Assembly: GCA_014155875.1 (NCBI GenBank)
Contig: JACEFZ010027083.1
Location: 1-64,000, forward strand
Length of the DNA: 64,000 nt
Source: Cepaea nemoralis
Lineage: Eukaryota; Mollusca; Gastropoda; Stylommatophora; Helicidae
Reading direction: 5' to 3'
A program made the translations under genes and the position numbers. Below, piece by piece: positions 1 to 10,134 of this stretch; positions within the stretch are counted from its first letter, which is position 1, and each line of letters opens with the position of its first letter. The notes beneath the pieces were generated by a model that made no database searches, had not been told where the DNA came from, and was given only the letters and a program-made list of their open reading frames with translations.

Positions 1-316
1 TGTTGGATCAAAAAAAGTGGGGGGGGAGTTCTCCATATTTTTCGACTTGGTGAAAGCAAAAGTGTCGGCAACATCCAGCCGCTAGTGAAACACCGAGAAC
101 TAGCCAAATAATTATTTATGAATTATTAAATCTTCACTAGAACATATTGCTCGTCCGTGCGTTAACTGGGCCCAAAAGGGAAGCAGGGAACAGTAACGCT
201 GTAACCTACCATGCATGTCGTTAGAGGGGACACGGAGGGTTAGCGTTTGACTGGTAACTTCAATTTGTACAATGAATGAATCACCCCCCCCTCCCCCCCC
301 CCCACTCCCCCCCCCC
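1..316. other. Left edge, no gene recognised
   Basis: I see no coding signal or known element here. A cytosine-rich homopolymer tract occupies roughly 284-316. Confidence 0.5.
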
Positions 317-394
317 TAAAAAGTAGATGGTAAGCTTTATTAGAACATGATCACAAGTAACAAGATGGACGTTGTCTCCAAAGCCTTCGTCAGC
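317..394 (-). repeat. Dispersed repeat J, copy 1
   Basis: Read on the minus strand, this contains the motif ctgacgaagg, then a gcaacg/acaacg motif, then ttacttgtgat and ttctaataaag. The same order appears at 41923-41998 and, more diverged, at 62270-62350. It is therefore an interspersed repeat of unknown class. It abuts the 11-bp minisatellite at 394. Confidence 0.55.
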
Positions 395-490
395 ACACAA
401 ACAACACACAAACAACACACAAACAACACACAAACAACACACAAACAACACACAAACAACACACAAACAGCACACAAACAACACACACAC
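394..490. repeat. 11-bp minisatellite (cacacaaacaa)n
   Basis: About eight near-perfect copies of cacacaaacaa are seen. On the minus strand the unit reads ttgtttgtgtg, which matches the stretch just before ctgacgaagg in repeat J at 41923. The array looks like an expansion of that element's own sequence. Confidence 0.85.
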
Positions 491-514
491 AGACCGAAAC
501 AGCTACATGAACAA

Positions 515-706
515 CACTACACACGCACGCACGCACACACACACATACACGCACACCCTTATACACACACACCCTTACACACATACACAAACACCCTTAT
601 ATATACACACACACCCTTATACACACACACACACACACCCTTATACACACACACACCCTTATACACACACACACGCACGCACGCACACTTACACACACAC
701 ACACAC
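515..706. repeat. CA-rich compound microsatellite
   Basis: Runs of (CA)n are interspersed with a recurring acccttatacacacac unit. The peptides encoded here are low-complexity Thr/His repeats and are not genes. Confidence 0.9.
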
Positions 707-835
707 CCAAGTTACTCGTCTGTTTCCTTGTTGTGGACTGGTCACGACGTGTGTGATCAAATCCGCGTGTATGATTATAACTAAGCAGCTAGACCGGAAA
801 TGTGGCTATGACAACCTAATGGCTACCTCAGTTTG

Positions 836-943
836 TAGAAATCTTGAGCGACAAAGTCCAACACATCATGAATACGACTATGAAGTGTATGGCGTGAATT
901 GTTGACCACCTGTGCTCCATTTGGGAGATGAAAGGAAACAGAC
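836..943 (+). mobile_element. LINE-d 3' end remnant
   Basis: In one frame, with a stop codon, the translation carries HLCSIWEMKGNRRR just before an (AAG)n tract. This is like the last residues of the LINE fragments at 31400 and 52655, where the coding end runs straight into (AAG)n. Only the extreme 3' end is present, so the assignment is tentative. Confidence 0.4.
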
Positions 944-1042
944 GAAGAAGAAGAAGAAGAAGAAGAAGAAGAAGAAGAAGAAGAAGAAGAAGAAGAAGAA
1001 GAAGAAGAAGAAGAAGAAGAAGAAGAAGAAGAAGAAGAAGAA

Positions 1043-1074
<32 letters not shown>

Positions 1075-1191
1075 AGGAGAAGAAGAAGAAGAAGAAGAAG
1101 AAGAAGAAGAAGAAGAAGAAGAAGAAGAAGAAGAAGAAGAAGAAGAAGAAGAAGAAGAAGAAGAAGAAGGAGGAGGAGAGGAGGAGGAGGC
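944..1191 (+). repeat. (AAG)n microsatellite, likely LINE tail
   Basis: About 245 bp of AAG/GAA repeats have a few G interruptions and end in a GGA-rich stretch. It directly follows a LINE 3' remnant, which fits an expanded retrotransposon tail. Confidence 0.85.
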
Positions 1192-1227
1192 AGCATCTCT
1201 CACTAGTTTCATGGAAAACCCTACAGC

Positions 1228-1376
1228 CGTCAGTTGGACTAAAATTTGGACGTCACTTCCTTGACTTTGCGACGTAAATTGCAAGTACCTCTGAAATCAG
1301 AGTGGGTTTGCGTGATGGCGAGGGACACTGGTAAGAGGGAAAGCGAATCCGCAGGCAAACAATCAGCCTAATACAC
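1228..1376 (+). mobile_element. SINE family A, body only
   Basis: It matches the body of the complete copies at 42772 and 56945. Shared landmarks are agttggacta, gacgtaaattgcaagtacct, gatggcgagggacactgg and a terminal aatcagcct. The tRNA-like head is missing; the (AAG)n/GGA tract lies just to the left. Confidence 0.75.
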
Positions 1377-1871
1377 TAAAGAAAAACAAAACAAACAAAA
1401 CACATGTGCATATATCCATAATCAATGAGCTTCTCTTTATCTGTGTGTGGCTATCTTATTCTCTGCTCGTTTGTGTGAAAGCAACCCACACACAACTGGT
1501 ACGTACATCGCCCATTAAACGTTTTACATCACGTCGTGCCTTCGCTGTAAGTTTTATGTTCTTTTTCTCTTCTCTAAAGTGAATGCTCGAGTTGTATAGC
1601 ATCATTTTCTTTCGAAGCACTAAATCCCCATTGTTGATGGTTCTTCACTTTTCTGATGTTCCTTTCTGTCTCCGTTGATTAGCACGTAGCGTCTCCAACT
1701 TCACATTTTTGCTCGTTAATCTCCGGGGAGGCAGTTTCCTATTTTCATGTCTGTTGACACCGCGCCAGCTTCACTTAGCGAAATAAATATGACACAGACT
1801 TCACAGATATCCGTTAGAAGTGATACAGGAATATGAACAGATACAGTCTATTAAGTGATAAGTGCTTAGGC
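1377..1871. other. No feature recognised
   Basis: This is unique-looking sequence without a long open frame, a recognised element or a tandem repeat. Confidence 0.4.
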
Positions 1872-2141
1872 CCATACTGTCTTTGGGGTGTGATGTGTTA
1901 GTCTAGTCTCTTTTGAATATACTGCCTTTTGGGTGTGAACTATTAGCCTAGTTGCTTTTCATATACTGCCTTTTGGGTGTGAACTATTAGCCTAGTTGCT
2001 TTTCATATACTGCCTTTTGGGTGTGAACTATTAGCCTAGTTGCTTTTCATATACTGCCTTTTGGGTGTGAACTATTAGCCTAGTTGCTTTTCATATACTG
2101 TCTTTTGGGTGTGAACTATTAGCCTAGTTTCTTGGCATATA
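1872..2141. repeat. 44-bp minisatellite, left part
   Basis: Tandem units carry actgccttttgggtgtgaac followed by tattagcctagttgctttt, spaced exactly 44 bp (1921, 1965, 2009). The array is interrupted by a Tigger-like element and resumes at 3089. Confidence 0.9.
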
Positions 2142-2253
2142 CAGTGGTACCTCGGGTTACGAACGCCTCAGGTCACGAACAATTCAGGTTACGAACGACA
2201 ATTTCGAAAATTTTATGTCTCGTAACAAACAGTGCCTCGGGTTACGAACGAAG

Positions 2254-2369
<116 letters not shown>

Positions 2370-2408
2370 AAGGTGTAACATTGGAGACAAACGATTGCGT
2401 ACAGTACA

Positions 2409-2756
2409 AACAGTACTACAGATGAGCTTGTGGATCTTCAGAATGAACAGCTAAACACATTAAAGGAAGAGCAGTCGTCCGATGCTGAGGAGTCAGTGAT
2501 CGTTTCAACTGTAAGGATTAAAGAAATTTGTAGCAAGTGGGCAGACGTCGAAGACTTCATTGTGAACCATCATCCAAACAAACTTTTTGCTAACAGGGCA
2601 ATAAACCTGATGAATGATAACACGATGGCCCACTTCAGAAAGATTCTCCAGCAAAGGAAGTGACACATTTCCCTTGATAGTTTCTTGGTGCAGAAAGATT
2701 CCCAGTCGGCTGCCAAGAAACAGCGACAAGATACTCCTGAAACTAATGATTCAGAA
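2409..2756 (+). pseudogene. Tigger/jerky-type transposase, C-terminal remnant
   Basis: The frame translates to a short acidic stretch with ELVDLQNEQ, then IKEICSKWADVEDFIV, HHPNK and ANRAINLMNDNTMAHFRKIL. This is the characteristic C-terminal tail of pogo/Tigger transposases, where a W-x-E/D helix precedes an HFR-x-IL motif and a final SLDSFL. A single TGA at 2660-2662 interrupts the frame; after it comes SLDSFLVQK and the natural end. The DDE catalytic domain and N-terminal DNA-binding domains are absent. In the full-length family the protein would be several hundred residues longer, so this copy cannot encode an active enzyme. Confidence 0.8.
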
Positions 2757-3088
2757 TAAAAAAGAAAGTGACAAATTTCCCATAATCGTTTTCTTGGTAA
2801 TAAAGATAGACTAAATCTTTTTTTTATTTTTTTATTTTTTTATTTTACGTGGTTGTTTTTTTAAATTTTAAATTTGGTTGTTTTCTTTCTCTTTATTCAA
2901 TACGTGAAGTACACGTATTCTTTGCGTTTTGTCAGGTAAACGACCGGATGTTAATAAAAAAAGAACGATTCTTTCATCTTGAAACGGATTGTCTTTATTT
3001 AATTGATTTCAATGTTTCGGGTTACGAACGTTTCGGGTTACGAACCGAGTTCTGGAACGAAGTAAGTTCGTAACCCGAAGTACCACTG

Positions 3089-3765
3089 CCTTTTGGGTGT
3101 GAAGTATTAGCCTAATCCCTTGGCATAGTGTCTTTGGGGTGTGAACTATTAGCCTAGTCCCTTGGCATAGTATCTTTGGGGTGTGAACTATTAGCCTAGT
3201 CCCTTGGCATATACTGCCTTTTGGGTGTGAACTATAAGCCTAGTCCCTTGGCATATACTACCTTTGAGGTGTAGTCTCTTAGTCTAGTCCCATAACGCAG
3301 TGTCTTTGAGGTATGAACTGTTAGCCTAATCCCTTGACATAGTGTCTTTGAGGTATGAACTATTAGCCTAGTCCCATGATATAGTGTCTTTGAGGTATGA
3401 ACTATTAGCCTAGTCCCATGATATAGTGTCTTTGAGGTATGAACTATTAGCCTAGTCCCATGATATAGTGTCTTTGAGGTATGAACTATTAGCCTAGTCC
3501 CATGATATAGTGTCTTTGAGGTATGAACTATTAGCCTAGTCCCATGATATATTGTCTTTGAGGTATGAACTATTAGCCTAGTCCCATGATGTAGTGTCTT
3601 TGAGGTATGAACTATTAGCCTAGTCCCATGATATAGTGTCTTTGAGGTATGAACTATTAGCCTAGTCCCATGATATAGTGTCTTTGAGGTATGAACTATT
3701 AGCCTACTCCCATGATATAGTGTCGTTTTTAGGAACTATTAGCCTACTCCCTTGGCATATATTAA
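3089..3765. repeat. 42-44 bp minisatellite, right part
   Basis: This continues the array left of the Tigger element. The first units resemble the left array; from about 3300 the unit changes to a homogeneous 42-bp form carrying gatatagtgtctttgaggta and tgaactattagcctagtccc. Confidence 0.9.
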
Positions 3766-4604
3766 TTATCTTGAACGTGTGACCTGTTAGCCTTCATATA
3801 ATCTAGGCGTCCGCATAATGAGATTGGGTGGCTAGTTAGCTCCTCTTCCTGACCTCGTGGATGATACGGGGCGTTGTCTGTTGCACTCTATCCATGGGAT
3901 AGGGGATGTAATCAAGTATGCATTATTGAGAACACGTGGTCCATGGGCCGTTGTGTAACAGTCGTTATCTTGTACACAACGACCTAGTCAGTTAGTTAGC
4001 TAGGTAGCTAGTGAGCTAGTTAGTTAATTGTCAAATTATCCTCACTGCATATACAACTATTCAGTTCATAAGTGCTCGAATCTCCTCCCCAGAGTCGAGG
4101 ACACCGGGTCTGTGTTGGCTGACTATTCTTCTTTGACCACTTGCATAGCGCTCTTATCTGACTTCACTTCTTGTCATTAGCATGTAGTGGTACACACGGA
4201 CCTGTTACATCTTTCTTATCCACAGCTGTTGCGGCTATTTTCTAAAAAGTTAAATCAACAATAAATTGTCTCGAAGCAGCTTCCTGCCTTAGGTCCGTGA
4301 TGCGATAGAACCATCACATTTTGTAGACCTGAGAGCAAGGATGAATAGGTGGCCAATCTTTCCTTCACTTTGACAAGCGACGAGCCTCTGACCGTGTTTA
4401 TGACATTACAAGTGCAGTTTGCTATCAACTAAGCTAGCGCGCCCGTCACTAGAACGTTTTCTAGGCGAAATGATGGAATTAGATCCCTTTGGGCCCCTAA
4501 TAATATGGGGCCCTTTAAACATAACACAATATATTAACAATGTCAATGTAATTTTAATAGCTTTGTCATCTAGCTACCAATATTGTTAGACCCCGTCCGC
4601 TACT
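3766..4604. other. No gene recognised
   Basis: No long frame or recognised element is seen. A TAGT/TAGC-rich stretch lies at about 3985-4030. Confidence 0.4.
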
Positions 4605-4612
4605 GTCTAAGG

Positions 4613-5507
4613 CAGTAGTTCTCAACCTTTTTTTGGCCCGTGCCCCCCTTCACCATATTTTCATAACGTCACCCCCCCCCCCCTTTTTTCGTATTTCCTA
4701 CCTAAAAATTTGGCCCGTGCCCACCTTCGCCATATTTTCAGAACGTCATTTCCCCCTTTCGTATTTCCTACCTACAAACCCGCCCCCTCCCCTACACAGT
4801 ATACGTAATAATGGAAGCTAAATTAGTTAGTTAGTTTAGTTTAGTCGACGAATCAACATCACGGCACACGGATGCAACCCATAAGTGCTCCGTTCTTCTC
4901 CTAACTCAAACCTGAGTCTTGAGAAACTCAGCTCAGTGCACGAACTACGTAGCACCGGCGAGGATCCTGAAATACTTTGGGTAGATTTTTAACTCGAAAT
5001 TTTGCCTGGGCAGCGCTGTTAGGCTACTCTTTTTCGATTTCCAACTGCTAAGGGATTTTTTACGTGCGCAACAATACACACGGGCGTCTAATCTTACTAC
5101 CCAGAGACCAGGGGGAAGTTTTACTAGAAGTCCACGTGAAAAAATCCCGGTCCTCACTGGGGCTTGAACCCGGGACCTCCAGCACTCGAGGCGGACACCA
5201 TACCTCGAGACCACGCAGCCCCCCTAAAGCTAAATTGAATAGCACATACTAAAACAAGTCTAGACGTCCACATAAAACATGATTTGTAGGTCTACTTACT
5301 TTATAAATTGAATTTTAGTAGGATGAGACGTACAGAACCGGACAGTATGAAGGTAAAAACACTATCAAGTAATCTGTCCTTGTATTAACGCGATCTTGAA
5401 ATAATCTTAATCCCCCCCCCCCCCACCCACACCTGGAAACCCTAAAAATCCCCCCCCCCCTTTTTTTTGGGGGGGGGGGGGAATTCCCCACCGGTTGAGA
5501 ACCACTG
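4613..5507 (+). mobile_element. hAT-type MITE, family 1, copy 1
   Basis: The left terminus is cagtagttctcaacc and the right terminus is ggttgagaaccactg, an inverted pair typical of non-autonomous hAT elements. A perfect 8-bp duplication gtctaagg flanks it at 4605-4612 and 5508-5515. The interior is C- and G-rich near the ends and non-coding. A SINE D copy sits inside it and lengthens it to about 895 bp; sister copies are about 370-400 bp. Confidence 0.92.
4825..5226 (-). mobile_element. SINE family D, nested in a hAT MITE
   Basis: Read on the minus strand, the head contains ggtctcgaggtatggtgtcc and gggttcaagcccc, an internal-promoter A/B box pair of tRNA origin. The tail is (AAACT)n. A 10-bp duplication aagctaaatt flanks it at 4815-4824 and 5227-5236, and the uninterrupted MITE copies at 34110 and 50215 carry a single copy of that site. 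The insertion is therefore younger than the MITE. Confidence 0.92.
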
Positions 5508-5515
5508 GTCTAAGG

Positions 5516-5884
5516 GTTAACTTTACGCGAAAGTAAGTAAGCAGCTAGTTAGCTTCCAGTTCACATCTTCATGTTTCTTTCTATCCATTCGCAAGTTCAA
5601 TGCAAGCATAGATGCTGTAATTCCTCCGGTCTTCTCCGCTTCAGCACTCATTCCACCGTGTTCGTGTTGACAGAGTGGAGATCTTGTCATTTTCTCCTCG
5701 CTTGCGGCAACGGACACTTTGTCAATGATAAAGCTGAGCCGTCATGGCAAGATGTCATCAATTTCTAGCCACTCGATTGTTGATGGATGAGTGGTTAGAT
5801 TCCTCACAGCGTAGGCCAATGAAGGAGAAGGGACGGGATAAACAGAAGGGAAATTGGAAAACTTTGCGTTGATCGTCATCATTG
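5516..5884. other. No gene recognised
   Basis: Only short open frames are present, with no family resemblance that I can support. Confidence 0.4.
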
Positions 5885-6683
5885 TGTGCCATGTCACGTG
5901 GCGTCGGCGTTCATGACTCTACACAGATCTCGGTCCTCGGTGTTATGGATCAATTACACTGATGACATTTATCTATGCCATCTTCTTAGACTATCAAACA
6001 CCGGTTTTTTTTTCGGTTTACCTCAGCCTCTTCTACCGCTGATATTTCCAGTGGTGTTCTCCAGTGCTGCGCTTCTCTTTTTATAACAAAAGAACACAGT
6101 TCGTCTCTACCTAATATTTGTTTACAATGATATTCTTTCAATAGGCCATGCCATGTTGTCGTTGTTAGATACTCTGGCTGTCCAAGATACTTGCGACATT
6201 CGTCTCAGAAACAATATCTCCGCTGCCTCCAACTTCTTCCTAAACTGTTCGTTTACATTTCAAGAGCCACTGCTATACAGCAGACTTGTCACATGAGGCA
6301 GTGAGGCGCATGTTGTGTGATATTCATTGGCACAGGAACGGAGCATAATGGGGCAACCCTTTGCCGTGAAGTTGGAACCGCGACTAACTACCTAACTAGA
6401 CCACTTGTACAATTTCAGTATTCTCTGTCTGGCGTGCTATGAAAGTGATTTGTTACTAACGGTAGCTTCTAGCTTCTGAAATGTAACTTTTGCTTGACCT
6501 ATTCTACTCTTAATCCCCGTGAAGCATCTTCCATCTGGTATTGTGGTTTCCACAAATATTTGAATTCGTAGACTTGGTTAAATACTTTTCCGTGTCTTGT
6601 TATATGGCATTTTGGTATTATCTTTTTCTTGATGCAACATTTGTCAATGTCCTTATGATATTCAGGAAAATCTCTTGTTTCAC
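5885..6683 (-). mobile_element. LINE-b 3' remnant, split by a hAT element
   Basis: The first 430 bases align well with 16850-17250, for example in ctccacagatctcggtcct and in tctggctgtccaagatactt versus tctggcagtccaagatattc. On the minus strand the region 6499-6630 translates to a degraded reverse transcriptase C-terminal segment with FNQVYEFKYL, the family motif that is usually FKYLGS. Frameshifts and stops are frequent. The hAT element at 6684 abuts it. Confidence 0.7.
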
Positions 6684-6690
6684 CAGGCTT

Positions 6691-6805
6691 GTCCATGGGA
6701 ATGGGATTCCCATGGGAATCCCATGGGAAACGTCCCATGGGATGGGATGGGATGGGACAGCAAACATATATATTTCCCATGGGACACATGGGACACATGG
6801 GACAG
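6691..6805. repeat. hAT left subterminal palindrome cluster
   Basis: Repeated ccatgggaa, tcccatggga and gggatggga motifs run inward from the left terminus. A similar smaller cluster lies at 8137-8213. Subterminal motif arrays of this type bind hAT transposase in studied families; binding here is inferred. Confidence 0.7.
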
Positions 6806-6873
6806 TAGCCATGTCATAGCAACTTTTTGTAAAAATCTTTTTAAAGCCTTCTATCCTTCCTTTTTCTTTATAG

Positions 6874-7941
6874 CCTTGTATCAATGATCTATCTCGTGGT
6901 GGGACACCAGATAAATTAATAATTGCGCGCATGCGATCATATTACCAACGTTTCAATGCCCATTTAAAAAATTACTCGCACTACTTTAATGAAGATGATG
7001 AAGAATTCTTAAACCACATTCCGAATATTGTTCAGATTAAAGGAATGCTGTACATACATGAACAATTCAAAACTTTTTTTGACAAACTAGAAATTGATGG
7101 TGCTACATCTCATTTAATTTTGCTGTTATACTTCCTCCTAGACTATCAGTTGTACAAAGTTATTGTTGATATTGACGAAGAAACTTCCAGCAGCATGGTG
7201 AAGAAATATTGTCAGAACTTTCAGAAAATTATTGGAGAAAAACTTTGGCCATATTGCGGCAGTTCTTTGGCAGTTACTGCAGCATTCCTTACTGGAGTTG
7301 ACATTAAAGCCAAAATAGAAGACATGGTCAAGTCAGTTGTTACTAAGAAGAAAGGGAATGTGGACACCAATAAATGGGCCATTGATTGGATCGCTTTTTC
7401 TAAGTCTGTTGTTCCAACTGTTATTTCATTCATCAAAGATTTAAATCTTTCTTCTGAATCATCTGCTGTATGTGAAGTAGCAGGAATTGTAGAACAAAAG
7501 CCGAAAAGTGATTTTGACTTATTTTTTGATCCTCCACCAAACAAAACACTTAAGTTTGATGACCCCAGAAACAAATGCCTTGAGGATGAAGTCACCATGT
7601 TTCAAAAATTACGGCAACCAACTTCACAACCATTAAATTATTGGAAAAATGAACATAGGTTTCCACTGCTAACAGCAAGTGCGAAAATTGTCTTGGCCAT
7701 ACCAGTGTCCTCAGCGGCAGTAGAGCACTTATTTAGTGCAGCTGGATTGTTGTTGAGTAAGTTACGAAAACGGATGTTACCAGCTCTCGTTATAAACTCT
7801 GTGTATATCAGATTTGCATGTAAGATGAAAATTGTGGAAATGGTTCAGGGATTACCTGGATTAACTGAATTATTAGAAACAGTCGATCAGCAGGAAATTG
7901 ATAATGTGCTGAATGAGCAGAGTGACTCAGAAACAGAATGA
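6874..7941 (+). CDS. hAT transposase, C-terminal part
   Basis: The first ATG is at 6931 and gives 336 residues; the frame is open back to 6874, adding 19 residues. Directly before 6874 there is a pyrimidine-rich run ending in tatag, a plausible 3' splice site, so the true protein may be spliced from an upstream exon. The C-terminal dimerisation region is clear: NYWKNEHRFPLL around residue 238 from the ATG, IPVSSAAVEHLFSAAG, then LRKRMLP. The N-terminal BED zinc finger and part of the RNase H-like catalytic core are missing; hAT transposases are usually 500-700 residues. It would act in the nucleus to cut and insert the element. Activity alone is unlikely. Confidence 0.85.
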   Translation, partial: PCINDLSRGGTPDKLIIARMRSYYQRFNAHLKNYSHYFNEDDEEFLNHIPNIVQIKGMLYIHEQFKTFFDKLEIDGATSHLILLLYFLLDYQLYKVIVDIDEETSSSMVKKYCQNFQKIIGEKLWPYCGSSLAVTAAFLTGVDIKAKIEDMVKSVVTKKKGNVDTNKWAIDWIAFSKSVVPTVISFIKDLNLSSESSAVCEVAGIVEQKPKSDFDLFFDPPPNKTLKFDDPRNKCLEDEVTMFQKLRQPTSQPLNYWKNEHRFPLLTASAKIVLAIPVSSAAVEHLFSAAGLLLSKLRKRMLPALVINSVYIRFACKMKIVEMVQGLPGLTELLETVDQQEIDNVLNEQSDSETE

Positions 7942-8136
7942 GAGTGTCAGAATGACACTGAATTGTCATATTTAGATTAAACTTTGTTTTAATAAAATAC
8001 TCTTGAATATTAAAATTAATAAATTCTGTTGTTTTACATGTCTCTTTGTACATGTAGTCCTATTTAGTAGACACTAACCCTAAACTTTCATAAATTTCAT
8101 AATTTTATTTGAACTGTATTCCATATTAGTATTATC

Positions 8137-8213
8137 ATGGGAATCCCATGGGATGGGACAGGCAAAATTACCGTGGGATGGGATGGGAATGGGACTGAAA
8201 AATGTGTCCCATG
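8137..8213. repeat. hAT right subterminal palindrome cluster
   Basis: It holds aatcccatgggatggga and gggatgggatgggaatggga next to the right terminus, mirroring the left cluster. Confidence 0.7.
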
Positions 8214-8245
8214 GACAAGCCTGTGTTTCACCCCATGTTATGATA

Positions 8246-8465
8246 GAGTGGCCGAGAGCTTTAACGCGTTCGCTCTTAAATTTCCCGTGCGCTGACGACA
8301 ATGTAGTGGGTTAATTCCACACACCGGTCAGTTAGACTTAAACGTTGAATTCTCGTTCAGAAAGCAATGACAAGCTACTGAAAGTAAAACTGTCCAGTAA
8401 ATCACAAACAGTCAATAAGGGATAGTGTGAATGCAACGTCCCGCAAAGGACAGGACATTTACAAA
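8246..8465 (+). mobile_element. SINE family B with tRNA-like head
   Basis: The head reads gagtggccgagagctttaac followed by a degenerate box B at gggttaattcc, like a class II (Leu/Ser) tRNA. The body carries the family B landmarks cgttcagaaagcaatgacaa, aaatcacaaacagtcaataa and tgcaacgtcccgcaaaggac. Confidence 0.8.
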
Positions 8466-8519
8466 GAAATTACTGTAGAGTTGTTTGTTAAGATGCAGAC
8501 CGCTTTGCGTTGATATCGA

Positions 8520-8665
8520 TGGTATGAGACTCGGTCGTTCAGAAAGCAATGGCAAATTACTCAACTTGAACATTGCGTAACATTGCCTAGTGAATCACAA
8601 ACAGCCAACAAATCCTGGATTTGATTGCAACGTCCTGTAAAGGACATGCAACTAACTTTTAGGCA
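8520..8665 (+). mobile_element. SINE family B, tail only
   Basis: It repeats the family B body: cgttcagaaagcaatggcaa, gtgaatcacaaacagccaac and attgcaacgtcctgtaaagg, without the tRNA head. Confidence 0.8.
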
Positions 8666-9327
8666 AAGCCGGAGACCAAACTCTGAGAAAGTAAAATACC
8701 AAATGAATTAAACCATGAAAGAAACAAATAATTAATCACATGCTAAAGAAAGTAAATAGCCTAAGTTTCAATGAGTCGGTAAAGAATAATAACGATATAA
8801 TTGAGGAGTGGCAGAAAACAAGAACGCGAGGCGCGCGGAGGAGAGTGACAGATTGAGCTCAAATAGATGGACAAGAGGAGTATTTGCTGAGCTAAGGAAC
8901 TGAATACACGAGGTTGACAGTCATTACAGTCTAGGAGACTAATGCACCGTATATCAGACCAGCCCTGGGTGCCAGAGTGAGTGATGGCAGAAAATTGATT
9001 CTAACGAAGAATCAATGGACCCATCGCACAGGCAACTAAAGCGCTGTGGAAAACGTTGATGAATGAACCACTAAAGAGGATTTTCTCGTCTGGCGCAGTC
9101 TTCTACAGTAGCCGTTAGTATCTGATGGATACTTCTACGATATAAAATATGATAGGTGTGATTCTAGTTATTGCAAGTTTCCATGGGTGTACGTTTAGTG
9201 CGGGCGGGAAATGATGATTGATTGTGATCAGTTTGAATCTGATACGGAATATAATGATTTGTAATCCCGTGGCCGTGGTAGAGGCGGTAGTGACGATGAA
9301 TGGGGATGTGTTTCAACAAACTGTAGG
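8666..9327. other. No gene recognised
   Basis: This is AT-rich sequence with only short frames; no element is recognised. Confidence 0.4.
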
Positions 9328-9468
9328 CTGGGTTTGCGTATTTTTTATGCTTTCTTCTTGTACATTTAAGATTACTGTTGGCATTTGGTATATGAAGGCT
9401 GGAGTTGCGTGTGTTTTTATGCTTACTTGTTGTATATTTAAGTTTACTGTTGGTATTTGGTATATGAC
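9328..9468. repeat. Diverged tandem duplication, about 70 bp x2
   Basis: The blocks 9328-9397 and 9398-9468 share ggctgg, ttgcgt, ttatgctt, tttaag, ttactgttgg and atttggtatatga in the same order. An open frame reads through both, but its peptide looks like translated repeat. Confidence 0.75.
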
Positions 9469-9636
9469 TCCGCTTATTTTGTCCAGAGCAATTGTTCATT
9501 TAACTCTTTCTGTCGCAGTCAGCTTTTGCTTGAACTCATTGTGCACCACGCAAAACAGCAAATGATGATTAGACACATTATAGTGTCATCTGAGGAGATG
9601 TCAGGTTTCAGTACTGGTCTGCAACATCCCGTTGGT

Positions 9637-9840
9637 TTCTGAGCTTCGAGAGATCACGTCTGCAACAGAGTCCCCGTGAGATAATACTTTGACACCGGAT
9701 CGGAGAAAACTTTCCACGTCAGTCTCACTCCAATAGATGCAAGTCTTTTTTCAGGCCAAAGGCGACCTGAACTCCAGGGTATCGGCATTGAGACCTGGGG
9801 CTCAGTCTTCCAGAGGATTCACCAACCAGCCAATCTCCAC
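9637..9840. repeat. Dispersed repeat G, copy 1
   Basis: It shares ordered blocks with 35806-36022: tttctgagctt, gagat(a/g)a, cactttgg-like sequence, gcgacctgaac versus gcgatctgaac, and cttccagagga. The class is unknown and it is non-coding. Confidence 0.6.
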
Positions 9841-9914
9841 TGAGTGTCGTAAATAGAGGGGTTTCAAGGCGAGAATTTCTACTTCATTCCACCGCGTTTT
9901 ATCCCCAAAGGTTC

Positions 9915-10100
9915 GGTCTCTTTCCTTGAGCGGCCTACCGAAAGCGTCTCAGGAACTCCGTAGCTCCAGCGACAACCCCCGAAGTCTCAGAGAAATGTTC
10001 GTTGTTGAATCCAATGATGGAGTCCGGAAACTAAAACAAACCCACAACCTCCAACGAACGAGGCAGGCGACACAACCACTTAGCCATGGGCTACCAGCCA
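9915..10100 (-). mobile_element. SINE family E
   Basis: It matches 53155-53360 in the same orientation and 16385-16605 in the other. Shared blocks are ctaccgaaagcgtc versus ctgccgaaagcgtc, gtagctccagcgacaa, and gaacgaggcaggcg versus gagcgaggcaggcg. Confidence 0.75.
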
Positions 10101-10134
10101 GCCCACGGTTCAGCGGAGCATACAGACTTGGATA

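Larger units (their letters stand above)
6684..8223 (+). mobile_element. Complete hAT DNA transposon
   Basis: The terminal inverted repeats are a perfect 17 bp (caggcttgtccatggga). A perfect 8-bp target duplication tgtttcac lies at 6676-6683 and 8224-8231. Both subterminal regions are packed with the palindrome tcccatggga and gggatggga variants. The interior has one open frame ending at 7941 that encodes the C-terminal half of a hAT transposase. At 1540 bp it is short for an autonomous hAT, so it may depend on a longer relative. Intact ends and duplication suggest a fairly recent insertion. Confidence 0.95.

Noticed and set aside
347..905. 145- and 177-codon Thr/His-rich frames
   Set aside because: These are translations of the 11-bp minisatellite and CA microsatellites.
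823..1284. Long Ser-, Leu-, Lys- or Arg-rich open frames over (AAG)n and similar tracts (also 27156-27470, 47957-48322, 48423-49199, 52018-52681)
   Set aside because: They are triplet-repeat translations open in most frames on both strands, with no unique sequence of gene-like length.
4945..5252. Overlapping 61-89 codon frames on both strands (similar at 30360-30643 and 42003-42290)
   Set aside because: All fall within SINE family D copies; the same peptides recur wherever the SINE does.
9218..9565. 115-codon hydrophobic plus-strand frame that could look like a membrane protein
   Set aside because: It spans a diverged tandem duplication of about 70 bp, has no recognisable family, and overlaps an equally open minus-strand frame.
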